Positions 16,375 through 25,561 of a stretch of 62,402 nucleotides of DNA are shown piece by piece. Each line of letters starts with the position of its first letter. The first letter of the stretch is position 1. The notes under the pieces are model-generated. The model made no database searches. It had not been told where the DNA came from and saw only the letters and a list, made by a program, of their open reading frames with translations. Where the stretch lies: positions 1-62,402 of the forward strand of contig CAZVON010000004.1 of assembly GCA_964628435.1 (NCBI GenBank), written 5' to 3'. Both the position numbers and the translations under genes were made by a program. The DNA is from CAZVON01 sp964628435 (GTDB lineage Bacteria; Patescibacteriota; Microgenomatia; Levybacterales; UBA12049).

Positions 16375-17972
16375 TCTTTTTTACCTATGTCTGATATATA
16401 TAATTTCACTTGAGTCTTTGGTTCAAAATAAACCAACTTCCAATTTTTGAATCTTTCTGGCCGTAAAGTGTTTTGAGTTGCCACATACATAAACCGATTG
16501 CCTTTTTCTACCCAAGATGAATCGATAAATGAAAAATCAACATAATAGAGATTATGAAATCCGTATAACAATACCACATCGTTGTTTACAATCTTTTTAA
16601 TGCTATTCTTAACATCATAAAAATCTCCATATGAGAAGCGCAGATTATGTACTAAAAAGTCTTCTTTCGTCTGCTTTCCTAATATCACTGGAATAAATTT
16701 TACGTTTGCTAAGAAACGATACCCGATTGACACAGAAGATATAAATAAAACAAGATATAAGCAAAAAACTTTTAGGAATTTTAATTTAATTGTATCAAAT
16801 ATACCTGCAGCAGCAATTGAAAAAACAGACAAGTACGGCAGAATAAACCTTCCGTCACCTGGCCTAGGGGTAATGTACCAGATAATCACGCTTAGTATGC
16901 AATAAAATAAAATTGGATAGAGCTTTTTATCAATCTGTTTCCAATATAATAATATAAGTGGCGAAAATAATATATAGATCGGTGATATAGGATCATTACT
17001 CTGTACAGATAATTTGATCAGATCCAAAGCGAAACGAGTAATATTTATAATTGAGGACTCAATAGTAACTGGATAAACCTGTGTAAAAAAAGGATATATG
17101 GGATTTCCTGTATGAGAATATGCATATAAAAACCATGGGCTTGCAACAAGCATTGCCAATATGAGAAATAGAAAAGTCACAAAAATCATTTTTGTTTGCT
17201 GTACGTTTTTTAAAAATGTAAAAGAAATAAGTATAAGAAAAATCAAAAGAGAACCAAGAGATAAAAGTTTAATACTTATTGCAAATCCAAGCAGTAATGC
17301 TGCATGTAATATCCATTTCGTGCCTTTTGTCTCTAACCATATTATAAAAGCCCATACCGCAAGCGTTTCAAAAAATGCTCGTGCTAAATCAACATATGCT
17401 GTAGTTGACTCCCAGGCGACTACAAGATTTGAGTAAAAAATTACGACTGCTAGTAATGATATTGTTGGAGAAAAAAACCTTCTACTTATACAATAGACTG
17501 AAAACGCAGTCAGCAACCCAAACGAAAAATGTACAAGTTTTGATCCAGTTTCTTGAAGTAGGAGTAAAAAAGGAATATATAACATTTCGGTCAACTGAGG
17601 CATAACAGAATAATATAAAAGTCCTCCTGTAATATAATCGATTTTGTGATCCAGCATATAGAGTTTAGGAAGAGTTAAGTGATACCATAAAGCATCAAAT
17701 CCGATTTCAGGACCAAACACTCCAATTATGTTTACTATCGCCTGCGCAACAAAAAAAATACACAGTACATAAAACAGCTTATCTTGCTTTTTTTTCAAAA
17801 ATGATAATATTTTTTTAAAAAAACTGTTTAAGTCGATTTTAAAAAAGATAGCTAAAATTATTGTAAAAATTGCTGTAAATCCAATAATTAGTTGAGGATA
17901 AAGTAGTCCAAATATCCCTAAAAAAAATATGGAATATGAGTACACTCCAATTACATAGGCAAACCCAAACAT
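16362..17972 (-). CDS. GT-C type membrane glycosyltransferase-like protein
   Basis: A 536-residue multi-spanning protein. The first external loop (residues ~75-90) contains GFDALWYHLTLPKLY, the acidic-plus-His loop seen in GT-C enzymes of the ArnT/PMT kind that use polyprenyl-phosphate sugars, and TAYVDLARAF lies in a second loop. The C-terminus is a soluble domain of about 100 residues. It is preceded by a strong Shine-Dalgarno (AAAGGAGG at 17976-17983), unusual in this window. Donor and acceptor cannot be read from sequence. Confidence 0.75.
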   Translation of the reverse strand: MFGFAYVIGVYSYSIFFLGIFGLLYPQLIIGFTAIFTIILAIFFKIDLNSFFKKILSFLKKKQDKLFYVLCIFFVAQAIVNIIGVFGPEIGFDALWYHLTLPKLYMLDHKIDYITGGLLYYSVMPQLTEMLYIPFLLLLQETGSKLVHFSFGLLTAFSVYCISRRFFSPTISLLAVVIFYSNLVVAWESTTAYVDLARAFFETLAVWAFIIWLETKGTKWILHAALLLGFAISIKLLSLGSLLIFLILISFTFLKNVQQTKMIFVTFLFLILAMLVASPWFLYAYSHTGNPIYPFFTQVYPVTIESSIINITRFALDLIKLSVQSNDPISPIYILFSPLILLYWKQIDKKLYPILFYCILSVIIWYITPRPGDGRFILPYLSVFSIAAAGIFDTIKLKFLKVFCLYLVLFISSVSIGYRFLANVKFIPVILGKQTKEDFLVHNLRFSYGDFYDVKNSIKKIVNNDVVLLYGFHNLYYVDFSFIDSSWVEKGNRFMYVATQNTLRPERFKNWKLVYFEPKTQVKLYISDIGKKEWVY

Positions 17973-17975
17973 ATA

Positions 17976-17983
17976 CCTCCTTT
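17976..17983 (-). promoter_or_regulatory. Shine-Dalgarno of the GT-C gene at 16362-17972
   Basis: On the minus strand AAAGGAGG lies three bases before the ATG at 17972. It fixes this start and shows that this organism also uses classical ribosome binding. Confidence 0.7.
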
Positions 17984-18077
17984 ACATAAAAGAAATGTCA
18001 TATATTTGTATAAAACAACTATTGCGAATAAATAGTAAACGACCATTAAAAATTTATTCATACGTATCAGTAAATGC

Positions 18078-19802
18078 TTATAGTATTTTATATATATAAT
18101 CATCACCTATTTGTTTCATGAACAGAATATCTACTTTGTCGTTAAGCTTGCCGTAGAGAGTCTCCCAAGTGACAACAGGCTTATTATTGATTCTAAACTT
18201 GTCTCGGTCTAATCCTTTGTATTCGTTTTTATGCAAAATAATAAATTGTATTTTGTTTTCTTTTAACCATCTCAGAAGATGTTCATTTGGAAAATTGAGC
18301 ATAAATTCGTATGTTTTTTGCTGCCATTGGTCAGGTGAAAACCCACTATGCCCATTTACCGTCGGTTTAAAATGTAAAGTATTGTAATACATTCTTTTTA
18401 ATTCAAAATGAGAATATTTAAACATATTCCAGTTATACATAGGAAGCTCAATAATAGCAGAATTTTGAGGTAGTGTCTGAATAAATGAATAAACAGGCGG
18501 GAATTCTGATTTTTTCTCTATTTTTTTTATTTTCATAGGAAAGTCGTACTCTAAAAATACGAGACTACAGAACAAGATTGAAACAATCGCTGATTTTTGT
18601 TTGCTTTTAAAAAGGGCAGCTAAAACTAAACCTACGGCAACAGATAGACCAAAAACAGTCAGCATTTCCCATCTGCCAGAATTTCTAAATCCTTTAAAAC
18701 CGGGAGCAATATAATAAAAGAGAGCATAAGGAAGTGGAATTATAAATGGGATTTTTAACACTTTCCCACCCCATTGCAGTGCCGGCCCTAAGCTTAAGAT
18801 AAAAGAAATGAATGAAATACCTACGAGCGTCTTTAACCGTAATGTTTTTTCTTTTTTGGAGAACGTGAATAAAACTAAAACTACTATAGCAATGATGACT
18901 CCCATTCCTAGGTATCCATCATAAAAATAAGGACCCGTATTATTATTGTAGACAATATCACGGAATAACTCTCCAAGTCTTGTTTTTCCATAAGAATATA
19001 AAAAATACTCTGGCCGATTTGCTGTATGAATCGTATCTCTAATATCTCTTACGTAGTTAAACTCTTGAGACACCGAAATATATGGCAGAACAATAGGAAA
19101 TACAACAGCACAGGTAATTATTAAAAACACAATAGTCTTAGGAGTCAAAATAAATCTTATATGTGATTTGCTCATAATGACATACATAAAAAGTATCAGA
19201 GCATAACAAACTAATAGAAAGTACCCTGGGAGAAAACTATTATATACCTGCAGAACAAAAAAAAACAAAGAAATACCTAAAAACCTGTGCTTTTTTTCTT
19301 CTAAAAATTTGATAAAAAAAAGAAGTGATAAAGGAATCCACTGGATGCTTAATACTTGTAGATGAACGATTTTGTTTACAGTAAATGTAGAAAACGCTAC
19401 AAGCGTACCACTTACCAAAGCCGCGTATATGTTTTTAGTGAGAATGTAAACAAGTAAATAGGTAAAGAATCCCAGGGTTGTCAATGAAAAAATAACATTC
19501 ACATTGAATATGAATGTCGGTTCACTACTAATAAAACTGAAAAAAAATCCAATTACTGAAGAAATAAAATGAGTATCTGAAAAAGCTAATGAATTATTAA
19601 ATGGATAAAATATATTTGCGTTAAAAATATGAAGTATATCATGTTGTAGTGCATGGATATTCCAATTTAATATCCAAGTAATTAGAAGCTCATCTCCCAA
19701 ACCAGGTAGTGAGTCTTGCAAATGAAAAACAAGAGGGAATGTCACATACATACTACCTGTCAAAAAAAATAAAAAGGTAAGAAGGTGAATCAGCTTATGC
19801 AT
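18078..19802 (-). CDS. GT-C-like multi-spanning membrane protein
   Basis: A 574-residue protein with a hydrophobic N-terminus. The first loop contains GLGDELLITWILNWN (residues ~34-48), a GT-C-style acidic loop, and FYPFNNSLAFSDTHF follows. About ten membrane segments lead to a C-terminal soluble domain of ~130 residues with the motif HSGFSPDQWQQKTYEF. It resembles membrane glycosyltransferases found in glycan clusters of uncultured bacteria, but no named family is certain. It lies 3 bases after the stop of the next upstream minus-strand gene. Confidence 0.7.
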   Translation of the reverse strand: MHKLIHLLTFLFFLTGSMYVTFPLVFHLQDSLPGLGDELLITWILNWNIHALQHDILHIFNANIFYPFNNSLAFSDTHFISSVIGFFFSFISSEPTFIFNVNVIFSLTTLGFFTYLLVYILTKNIYAALVSGTLVAFSTFTVNKIVHLQVLSIQWIPLSLLFFIKFLEEKKHRFLGISLFFFVLQVYNSFLPGYFLLVCYALILFMYVIMSKSHIRFILTPKTIVFLIITCAVVFPIVLPYISVSQEFNYVRDIRDTIHTANRPEYFLYSYGKTRLGELFRDIVYNNNTGPYFYDGYLGMGVIIAIVVLVLFTFSKKEKTLRLKTLVGISFISFILSLGPALQWGGKVLKIPFIIPLPYALFYYIAPGFKGFRNSGRWEMLTVFGLSVAVGLVLAALFKSKQKSAIVSILFCSLVFLEYDFPMKIKKIEKKSEFPPVYSFIQTLPQNSAIIELPMYNWNMFKYSHFELKRMYYNTLHFKPTVNGHSGFSPDQWQQKTYEFMLNFPNEHLLRWLKENKIQFIILHKNEYKGLDRDKFRINNKPVVTWETLYGKLNDKVDILFMKQIGDDYIYKIL

Positions 19803-19805
19803 AGT

Positions 19806-21275
19806 TTACCAAAGCATTACCCAAAATTCTTGCATTATCAGTACTTGCGTGGCTTGTATCGTCAAAATAATTAGAAAGTCAAAAGTCGTAAGTTTTTTTT
19901 CTTTAGTAATAGCATATCCTACGGCTAAAACAAAAAAAGGGACAAAGGGAAGCCAGATTCTACTTACTTCTCCTCGAACAGTTCCAGATAAATTGAGAGC
20001 AACAATTATTACGAACGATGTTATAAGAACCAGGTCTATGTTTTTTGTTTTTTTTTTAAAAGTTAACGAGATATGTTTAATTATACTTATAAAATAGTAC
20101 GTGGCTATTGGAATGCCCAAAAAAATAAAAAAATCGTACATGTTATAAAAGACCCATGTTGTATATTCTCGACTTTCAGGCAATCCAATGAGTAAAATGC
20201 GGATCATTTCTAAAAAGTTAAATCCATATATTACATATAATAAGATCGGTACTATGAATAAGCCAATCATAAATGTTAAAAAGTTTAGTAAATTTATTTC
20301 TTGAATTAATTTTTGTCGCTTTATATATTTTCTTAAATAAAATAGGAAGAAAAATAATAATACTGGAACTACGGATACGCTTAAAAAAAGTCCAATAAAA
20401 AATATCAATCCTGAGATAAATAGAAAAAACATATTATTCTTGGTAAGACCAATTAAAAATAATAAAAAGGGAACTAAAGAAAAAAAAGGAAGAAAAATAT
20501 CGTTTAAAGGAACAAACAAAATAACACTTGGTATCACCATATATAAAAAAATACTTCTAATACCAACCTCTACTCCATAGAGGTATTTACCAAGATAATA
20601 GAGCGGAATTATAGAACTTGACGATAATAATAGAATGATTGGAATTGAAATAAGCGCTGCAAGTCGTTGAGTAGGTAGTAAGGAAAGCCAAATCGTTTTT
20701 ACATCTGTATGAAGAGGAATCAATGACTGAGTAAATTCTGAAGCTCCAGGAAAATAAGAAGAAATAATATTTATACCAGAAAAAAATAGTATCGCGCCAG
20801 GGGGATGACCTTGCGCGTGCTGAGGCAAAGATAACACAATTTTATTATAAGATTCAAAAAAATTTGAATAATCTGTAATCATCAAAGACGCTGTAAAATA
20901 ACCATTTAAATCAGCATTTATGATTCGGTGCACTAGAACTCCAATTCCAGCTCGGCTAAAATAGAGAATACTTACCTGAAATAAAATACTTAAAAAAACA
21001 AAAAAAAGCAGCAGTTTTTTTTCATTTTTACGAAAACTTACTATATTTTTTTCTATATAAAATACAATAAAAATAATACCTATCAGGACTAATAGTGGAA
21101 ACCATACTTTATGAAAAGTGTTTATAAAAAGGTACGGCCATTGCCAATCAGGGGGATACGGTGCGGGCCCCCGTAAATACGGCGAGACATCAAAACCAAT
21201 TGCAAGAAAAAATAAAAAAGAAAGAATACAAATAATCCCTATTGTTTTTGATCCGCTCTGTGCCATATAAGCCAT
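19806..21275 (-). CDS. Multi-spanning membrane protein, probable GT-C
   Basis: A 489-residue hydrophobic protein with about ten to twelve membrane segments. An external loop holds INADLNGYFTAS and further on LPQHAQGHPPGAILFF, where the His/Pro-rich stretch recalls the acceptor loop of PMT-like GT-C enzymes. Its 5' end overlaps the 3' end of the GT2 gene by 37 bases. The ATG at 21275 or the one at 21266 (MAQSGSK) could be used. Function is inferred from neighbours and topology only. Confidence 0.65.
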   Translation of the reverse strand: MAYMAQSGSKTIGIICILSFLFFLAIGFDVSPYLRGPAPYPPDWQWPYLFINTFHKVWFPLLVLIGIIFIVFYIEKNIVSFRKNEKKLLLFFVFLSILFQVSILYFSRAGIGVLVHRIINADLNGYFTASLMITDYSNFFESYNKIVLSLPQHAQGHPPGAILFFSGINIISSYFPGASEFTQSLIPLHTDVKTIWLSLLPTQRLAALISIPIILLLSSSSIIPLYYLGKYLYGVEVGIRSIFLYMVIPSVILFVPLNDIFLPFFSLVPFLLFLIGLTKNNMFFLFISGLIFFIGLFLSVSVVPVLLFFFLFYLRKYIKRQKLIQEINLLNFLTFMIGLFIVPILLYVIYGFNFLEMIRILLIGLPESREYTTWVFYNMYDFFIFLGIPIATYYFISIIKHISLTFKKKTKNIDLVLITSFVIIVALNLSGTVRGEVSRIWLPFVPFFVLAVGYAITKEKKLTTFDFLIILTIQATQVLIMQEFWVMLW

Positions 21276-22003
21276 AGTTTACCTCTTACTAAAAACGAAT
21301 GAAAACTCATTACTATTGCGTGGATAAGACCGGGAATACGATCCAGGAATCCTTTTTTTAATACGTAGTTTACAAAAAACTTGCCCAATGGGTAAGCCAT
21401 AATAGACCACCAATAAACTTTTGCATTATTTTCATATAGTTCCTGCGCTCTTATGTCTGTATAAAAATCTATTTTTCTTAAAAACTCTTCAAGCGATTTA
21501 TGAGGGTAATGATAAAGGGGATTTTTAAGGATACCAATATTTCCTTTTATGTCCCAGCGTTCGTGTACTTTTCCAACCCATTGGCCTGAGTTTTTTCTCC
21601 CAAGTCTAATTAGTTTCATAGTTCCAGCTTCTCCATATTTTAATTCTCTTCCCCACAGAATATCTTTGCGTCTTAGATAATATCCATCAACTTGATGAAA
21701 TGAAGTTTCTTGAGAAACAACTTGTAAAATTTCATTTTTTAGTTCATTTGTAACTATTTCATCCGCATCTATAAACAATACCCACTCTCCTTTGGTTTTT
21801 TCTAAACCAAAATTTCTTTGCGCCGAGAAATCATTGTTGATTGGGTGAATAAATACCCCAACGCCAATTGTTTTTGTAACTTGTATTGTTTTATCATTTG
21901 ATAGGGTGCCAACAACAATTATCTCATCAGACCAAGATAGGCATGATAAACAGTTTTTAATATTTTTCTCTTCGTTTGTTGTTAAAATAACAACGCTAAT
22001 CAT
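21239..22003 (-). CDS. GT2 family glycosyltransferase (WaaE/KdtX-like)
   Basis: A cytoplasmic 254-residue GT-A fold enzyme. The N-terminus SVVILTTNEEKNIKNCL, the DxD-type WVLFIDADEIV near residue 80 and the FSAQRNFGLEKTKGEW segment match the LPS-core WaaE-like branch of GT2. Such enzymes move a sugar from a nucleotide donor to a lipid-linked or core acceptor. The C-terminal ~50 residues include an amphipathic membrane-associated stretch. It is the first gene of the minus-strand run that ends at 15169. Confidence 0.85.
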   Translation of the reverse strand: MISVVILTTNEEKNIKNCLSCLSWSDEIIVVGTLSNDKTIQVTKTIGVGVFIHPINNDFSAQRNFGLEKTKGEWVLFIDADEIVTNELKNEILQVVSQETSFHQVDGYYLRRKDILWGRELKYGEAGTMKLIRLGRKNSGQWVGKVHERWDIKGNIGILKNPLYHYPHKSLEEFLRKIDFYTDIRAQELYENNAKVYWWSIMAYPLGKFFVNYVLKKGFLDRIPGLIHAIVMSFHSFLVRGKLWLIWHRADQKQ

Positions 22004-22217
22004 AATATTGTGTTACTTTTAACTATTTTTTTTCTTTTTCAACTTTAATTCCGTTTTTTTGTTTCTTCAATTGCCTTTTAGATTATACTCTTTTCCTTCA
22101 GATTCTTTAACTATACATTTTGTTGCTAATAATCTAGCTAAAAATCTGTACTTTCCTCTTCAGATTATTTTTGTAAAAATAACCAGATCTAGGCCGACTG
22201 CCTCGTCCGCTTAGAAT

Positions 22218-22421
22218 ATGAATTCATCTGCTAGAAAAACATTTTTAAGTCTCTGCACTAGACATAAATGGCCTTGTTTTGATTTACAAAATGAGTTGAG
22301 AAAAACAAACGATCCAAAGAAACTCTTTTTAAGGGGAGATATTCATTTAACGAAAGAGGGTAACTCCATTGCCGAGAATGCTATTTACAACTTCATAAAA
22401 AATAAAACAACTCTTAAATAA
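22218..22421 (+). pseudogene. C-terminal remnant of an SGNH/GDSL hydrolase
   Basis: The 67-residue frame matches only the end of SGNH hydrolases of the AlgX/acetyltransferase-associated type. It has CTRHKWPCFDLQNEL, then LFLRGDIHLTKEGN, the conserved D-x-x-H block that supplies the catalytic Asp and His. The nucleophile Ser block, Gly and Asn blocks are absent; an in-frame stop (22212-22214) precedes the ATG and no upstream frame carries the missing part. The 214 bases before it (22004-22217) show no gene. Best read as a decayed gene fragment on the strand opposite to its neighbours. Confidence 0.65.
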
Positions 22422-22427
22422 ATTAAT

Positions 22428-24134
22428 TTACTTCTTTTCAATTAGGAAGTTATCTACTACTAACATATCTATGCCGGAGCATTTAAAAGTGTCTAAAGCC
22501 TCTTTTGTTGTGTTAACAATCGGTTCTCCTTTTAAATTAAACGAAGTATTAAGAAGAACAGCAATGCCTGTTTTCTTACCGAAACTTTCTATTAAGCGGT
22601 AATAGCGAGGATGAATATTCTTATCAACAAATTGAGGACGTGCTGTTCCATCAACATGCGTTACTGCTCCTAGATTCTCCTGTTGATCTTTCTTTACGGG
22701 CACAATATAGAGCATGAATTGAAAAGGTTGGTGATCTATTTTATCTCCAACATCAAAAAACCTGCTAGCGTTTTCTATTATTGCTGATGGAGCAAAGGGA
22801 CGAAATCCTTCGCGAAATTTTATTTTACTATTTACTATGTCTTTCGTTTTTACAGATCTTGGATCTGCTAAAATACTTCTATGTCCGAGTGCTCGCGGTC
22901 CCCACTCAAATTCTTCCTGAACCCATCCCACAACTTTTCCTTTTTGAATTTTTCCTGTAATATAATCTATTAAAGTATCTTCACTTTTAATAATTTTGAA
23001 TTTAATATTTTCTTTTTCTAAGGTTCTCTTAACATCTTCTTTCGACTCTGAGTCTCCATAATAAGCATTCGTCATAACAAAGTTTCTCTTTTTATCTAAA
23101 ACAGTAAGATAAGCCCACAACGCTGCTCCAAGAGCACCTCCTGAATCTCCTGCAGCCGGTTGGATAAAAAGCTGCTTGAACTTCGATTGTTTCAAGATTT
23201 GCCAATTAGCCTTACTATTTAACGCAACTCCTCCTGCATAACAAAGGGTATCAAGACCTGTTTTTTTATAAACATAATTTGTTACGCGCAGTAATTGTTC
23301 CTCAAGAACATATTGAATACTCGCAGCAACATCAGCGTAGTAGGGAACTATTTCATCTGGGTTACAGTTCTTTTTTCCAAAAAAACTTTCAAACTTTTTT
23401 GTATAAATCCCTTTTAAATCGTATTGATAAGAAAAATACTCTAGGTTGAGTGAGTAACTTCCGTCTCTGTGGTAATTTAATACTTTGTAGATTTTATCCA
23501 CATATCGAGGTTTTCCATACGGTGCAAGTCCCATTAATTTATACTCTCCTTCGTTTTGCTCATATCCAGCAAACACAGTAAACGCAGTGTATAACAACCC
23601 AAGAGAATTCGGAAATCGAATTTCTTCTTTTATTTCGATTTTGTTTTCGACACCAATCCCCCAACTCGTAGTAGCCCATTCACCAACGCCATCAATACTT
23701 AATACCGCAGATTTCTTAAACGGTGAACAAAAAAAACTGCTCGCCATATGAGAAAGATGATGTTCACAGAAGAGTAGTTTATTTGAGTCAACACCCAATT
23801 CGTTAGTAATATGGCTTTTTATCCAAAGTTTATCAAAAAACCACTCTTTCATTGACTCTCTAAAAAATGACAAAGAATAGGGAGAATACGCTAAAGAATT
23901 TAGAAACAATCTTTCAAATTTTAAGAACGGTTTTTCATAAAAAACAATATATGATATTTCCTGCGAAGTAATTTTTGCTTTCCGCAAACAAAATTGGATT
24001 GCTAGTTTCGGAAAAGACGCATCGTGTTTTTTTCTGGAGAATCTTTCTTCTTCTGCGGCAGCAATTAACAAACCGTCTTTTAGTAAAACCGCGGCACTAT
24101 CGTGATAGTAACAAGAAATTCCTAGTATGTACAT
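22428..24134 (-). CDS. NodU/CmcH family O-carbamoyltransferase
   Basis: Transfers a carbamoyl group from carbamoyl phosphate, through carbamoyl-AMP, to a hydroxyl group. The 568-residue protein opens with the family start MYILGISCYYHDSAA. HHLSH (125-129) and DGVGEWATT (148-156) belong to the N-terminal metal/nucleotide-binding domain, and the C-terminal YrdC-like half contains EFEWGPRALGHRSILADPR near residue 412. Both halves are intact. Its start directly abuts the stop of a tiny membrane gene, with another tiny membrane gene upstream of that. The acceptor is probably a surface glycan, judged by neighbours. Confidence 0.92.
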   Translation of the reverse strand: MYILGISCYYHDSAAVLLKDGLLIAAAEEERFSRKKHDASFPKLAIQFCLRKAKITSQEISYIVFYEKPFLKFERLFLNSLAYSPYSLSFFRESMKEWFFDKLWIKSHITNELGVDSNKLLFCEHHLSHMASSFFCSPFKKSAVLSIDGVGEWATTSWGIGVENKIEIKEEIRFPNSLGLLYTAFTVFAGYEQNEGEYKLMGLAPYGKPRYVDKIYKVLNYHRDGSYSLNLEYFSYQYDLKGIYTKKFESFFGKKNCNPDEIVPYYADVAASIQYVLEEQLLRVTNYVYKKTGLDTLCYAGGVALNSKANWQILKQSKFKQLFIQPAAGDSGGALGAALWAYLTVLDKKRNFVMTNAYYGDSESKEDVKRTLEKENIKFKIIKSEDTLIDYITGKIQKGKVVGWVQEEFEWGPRALGHRSILADPRSVKTKDIVNSKIKFREGFRPFAPSAIIENASRFFDVGDKIDHQPFQFMLYIVPVKKDQQENLGAVTHVDGTARPQFVDKNIHPRYYRLIESFGKKTGIAVLLNTSFNLKGEPIVNTTKEALDTFKCSGIDMLVVDNFLIEKK

Positions 24135-24365
24135 CTACTGCTGTTTTGCCCACGAAAGATCTTGTTCGATCTTTCGTTTTTTTACCCAGAAGCTTTCGTA
24201 ATTTTGGTAGTAACCATGACCAAGTAAAACGTGTTTAAAGAAAACTTTGAGTATAATCGAAAACGGAAGTATAAAAATGACATAAAAGACTGTAAGGATA
24301 ACATTAGCAGGAATATTAACAAGCTTTTTACTTAAAGTTAGCCATTTTACCCATAAGTTTTTCAT
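24135..24365 (-). CDS. Small membrane protein, SxtJ-like partner of the carbamoyltransferase
   Basis: A 76-residue protein with one long hydrophobic stretch (about residues 18-45), then VFFKHVLLGHG and an ESFWVKKRK tail. The pattern of hydrophobic helix, F/L-x-K-x-x-L and a late aromatic S-F/Y-W with basic residues resembles the C-terminal part of SxtJ, the small membrane protein encoded beside the SxtI carbamoyltransferase in saxitoxin clusters. It lies six bases after the next upstream gene and abuts the carbamoyltransferase with zero gap. Assignment is from memory of the family pattern, so moderate. Confidence 0.6.
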   Translation of the reverse strand: MKNLWVKWLTLSKKLVNIPANVILTVFYVIFILPFSIILKVFFKHVLLGHGYYQNYESFWVKKRKIEQDLSWAKQQ

Positions 24366-24371
24366 ATTTTC

Positions 24372-24563
24372 TCAAAAAAGCGGATAAATAAAGGCCGCAA
24401 CTCCTGTATTGGCAGCAAATAATAAAAGCATCATAAAGAATAACATTATAACGAGGATAGGTATACTCCACCAAAGGTCATACTTCCAAAGCATTTTTAA
24501 AAAATCACTAATAATCGAAAGTTTAAGAATTAATTTTCTTCCAAGTTTTTCCATATTTACCAT
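24372..24563 (-). CDS. Tiny membrane protein, DUF5989/SxtK-like
   Basis: A 63-residue protein. An amphipathic N-terminus (KLSIISDFLKMLWKYDLWW) is followed by one transmembrane helix and the ending TGVAAFIYPLF. This arrangement closely resembles DUF5989 proteins (FLxFLxxxKLWWLxP, then a helix, then APFIYTLF), which occur next to NodU-type carbamoyltransferases, including SxtK. It leads the three-gene carbamoyltransferase unit. A -10-like TAAGAT lies 8 bases before the ATG. The alternative ATG three codons in is possible. Confidence 0.65.
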   Translation of the reverse strand: MVNMEKLGRKLILKLSIISDFLKMLWKYDLWWSIPILVIMLFFMMLLLFAANTGVAAFIYPLF

Positions 24564-24749
24564 TATTATTTATCTTAAAAAAAATCATACTCTATATCCG
24601 TTAACAATTCTTATGTCTAAACTTAATGTCAATATTTAATAGCATAAGTTTAAACAGCAAAAAATTAAGAACATTAAGTTTTTCTTGTAACTATCTTATC
24701 AATCAAAGGAACCGTTCTAAGTTCATTTAATATTATATATAATAAGGAT

Positions 24750-24789
24750 CTAGATAACTTTAGAGCGGTTTTTCTCTAAAGTTATCTAG
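24750..24789. repeat. Perfect 16-bp inverted repeat at the IS left end
   Basis: CTAGATAACTTTAGAG (24750-24765) is followed after 8 bases by its exact reverse complement (24774-24789). The outer arm includes the terminal repeat of the element and the inner arm lies in the last codons of the transposase. The hairpin could stop read-through in or out of the element. Confidence 0.8.
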
Positions 24790-25409
24790 TAACTCCTGAT
24801 ACATATTAACATGAGTAATGCGCATATTCCATCTAAACTCTGACTCCTTTAAGTGTAACAAGAATTTAGCCTTGTGGATACCATTAAACTTCAGAAGCCT
24901 CCTGGTATATGACCAGAAGGACTCAATCCCATTGACATGGTTTTTTCCTCTGGCAAATTCATTTTCACTATGGTGAATCCTGTGGTGTTTGTAGCCTGAG
25001 GGTAATCATAACTTGTCCATCCATCAGTATAGACAGTTGATTTAGAGAGTATTTTACCTCTTAAAAAGGGCATGAGCTGCTCCTTGGTACAGTTGGAGAT
25101 AATTTGAGTGTAAACTTTACCAAGCCTTTTTAGAAGACCTACCAGATGCACTTTCCCTTTAGCACCTCTGCCTCTTCTTGCTCCAAAGTAACTTTCATCT
25201 ACTTCCACTTCACCACTCGGTTTACTACTCCCTCCTAAAAGTTCTGGAATTCTCAACCTGAAGATCTGATAGAGTCTGTTAATACTGACTCTGGAAAGAT
25301 TAGTCAGATCAGAGACCTGATCTGCTGTAAAATCCTTAGAAAAATACCTTAAAACTTCTATAAATTTTTTCTCTGAAATATGCTAATGGTTAATATACCT
25401 ATTTTTCAT
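24760..25409 (-). pseudogene. IS1595-family (ISXO2-like) transposase, broken
   Basis: Reading from ATG 25409 gives MKNRYINH, then TAG (25383-25385), then HISEKKFIEVLRYFS in the same frame, a normal IS1595-group N-terminus. The DDE domain follows: GEVEVDESYFGARRGRG, VHLVGLLKRLGKVY and STVYTDGWTSYD. A one-base loss near 24997-25001 shifts the frame. The lost frame still reads GYKHHRIHHSENEFARGKNHVNG, IESFWSYTRR and LLKFNG to a stop at 24760, including the catalytic Glu. Both breaks together give a full-length 216-residue protein, so decay is recent or reflects sequence errors. Confidence 0.85.
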
Positions 25410-25561
25410 TGTCCAGATAATCTATTTTAAAACCTAATGGCGTTAATCTTATCTAGACCCTTAAAATTATTCTGTACTCTGATGTACAGGGTATATCTCA
25501 CTGTGAATACTTATAACCCGGTAGCAGAGCTTAACCGTTTATATGCTGGATGAACTGAATT

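Larger units (their letters stand above)
24744..25462 (-). mobile_element. Decayed IS1595-family insertion sequence
   Basis: About 719 bp bounded by imperfect terminal inverted repeats: AAGGATCTAGATAA at 24744-24757 against AAGGGTCTAGATAA on the minus strand at 25462-25449 (13 of 14 match). It encloses one transposase frame of 216 residues after correction of one shift. No matching 8-bp target duplication is evident beside these ends, so the exact borders may be off by a few bases or the insertion is old. The flanks hold a truncated GT2 gene and carbamoyltransferase genes. Confidence 0.7.

Noticed and set aside
24744..25462. Eight-base target-site duplication around the IS.
   Set aside because: Bases on either side of the inverted repeats do not match in direct orientation.
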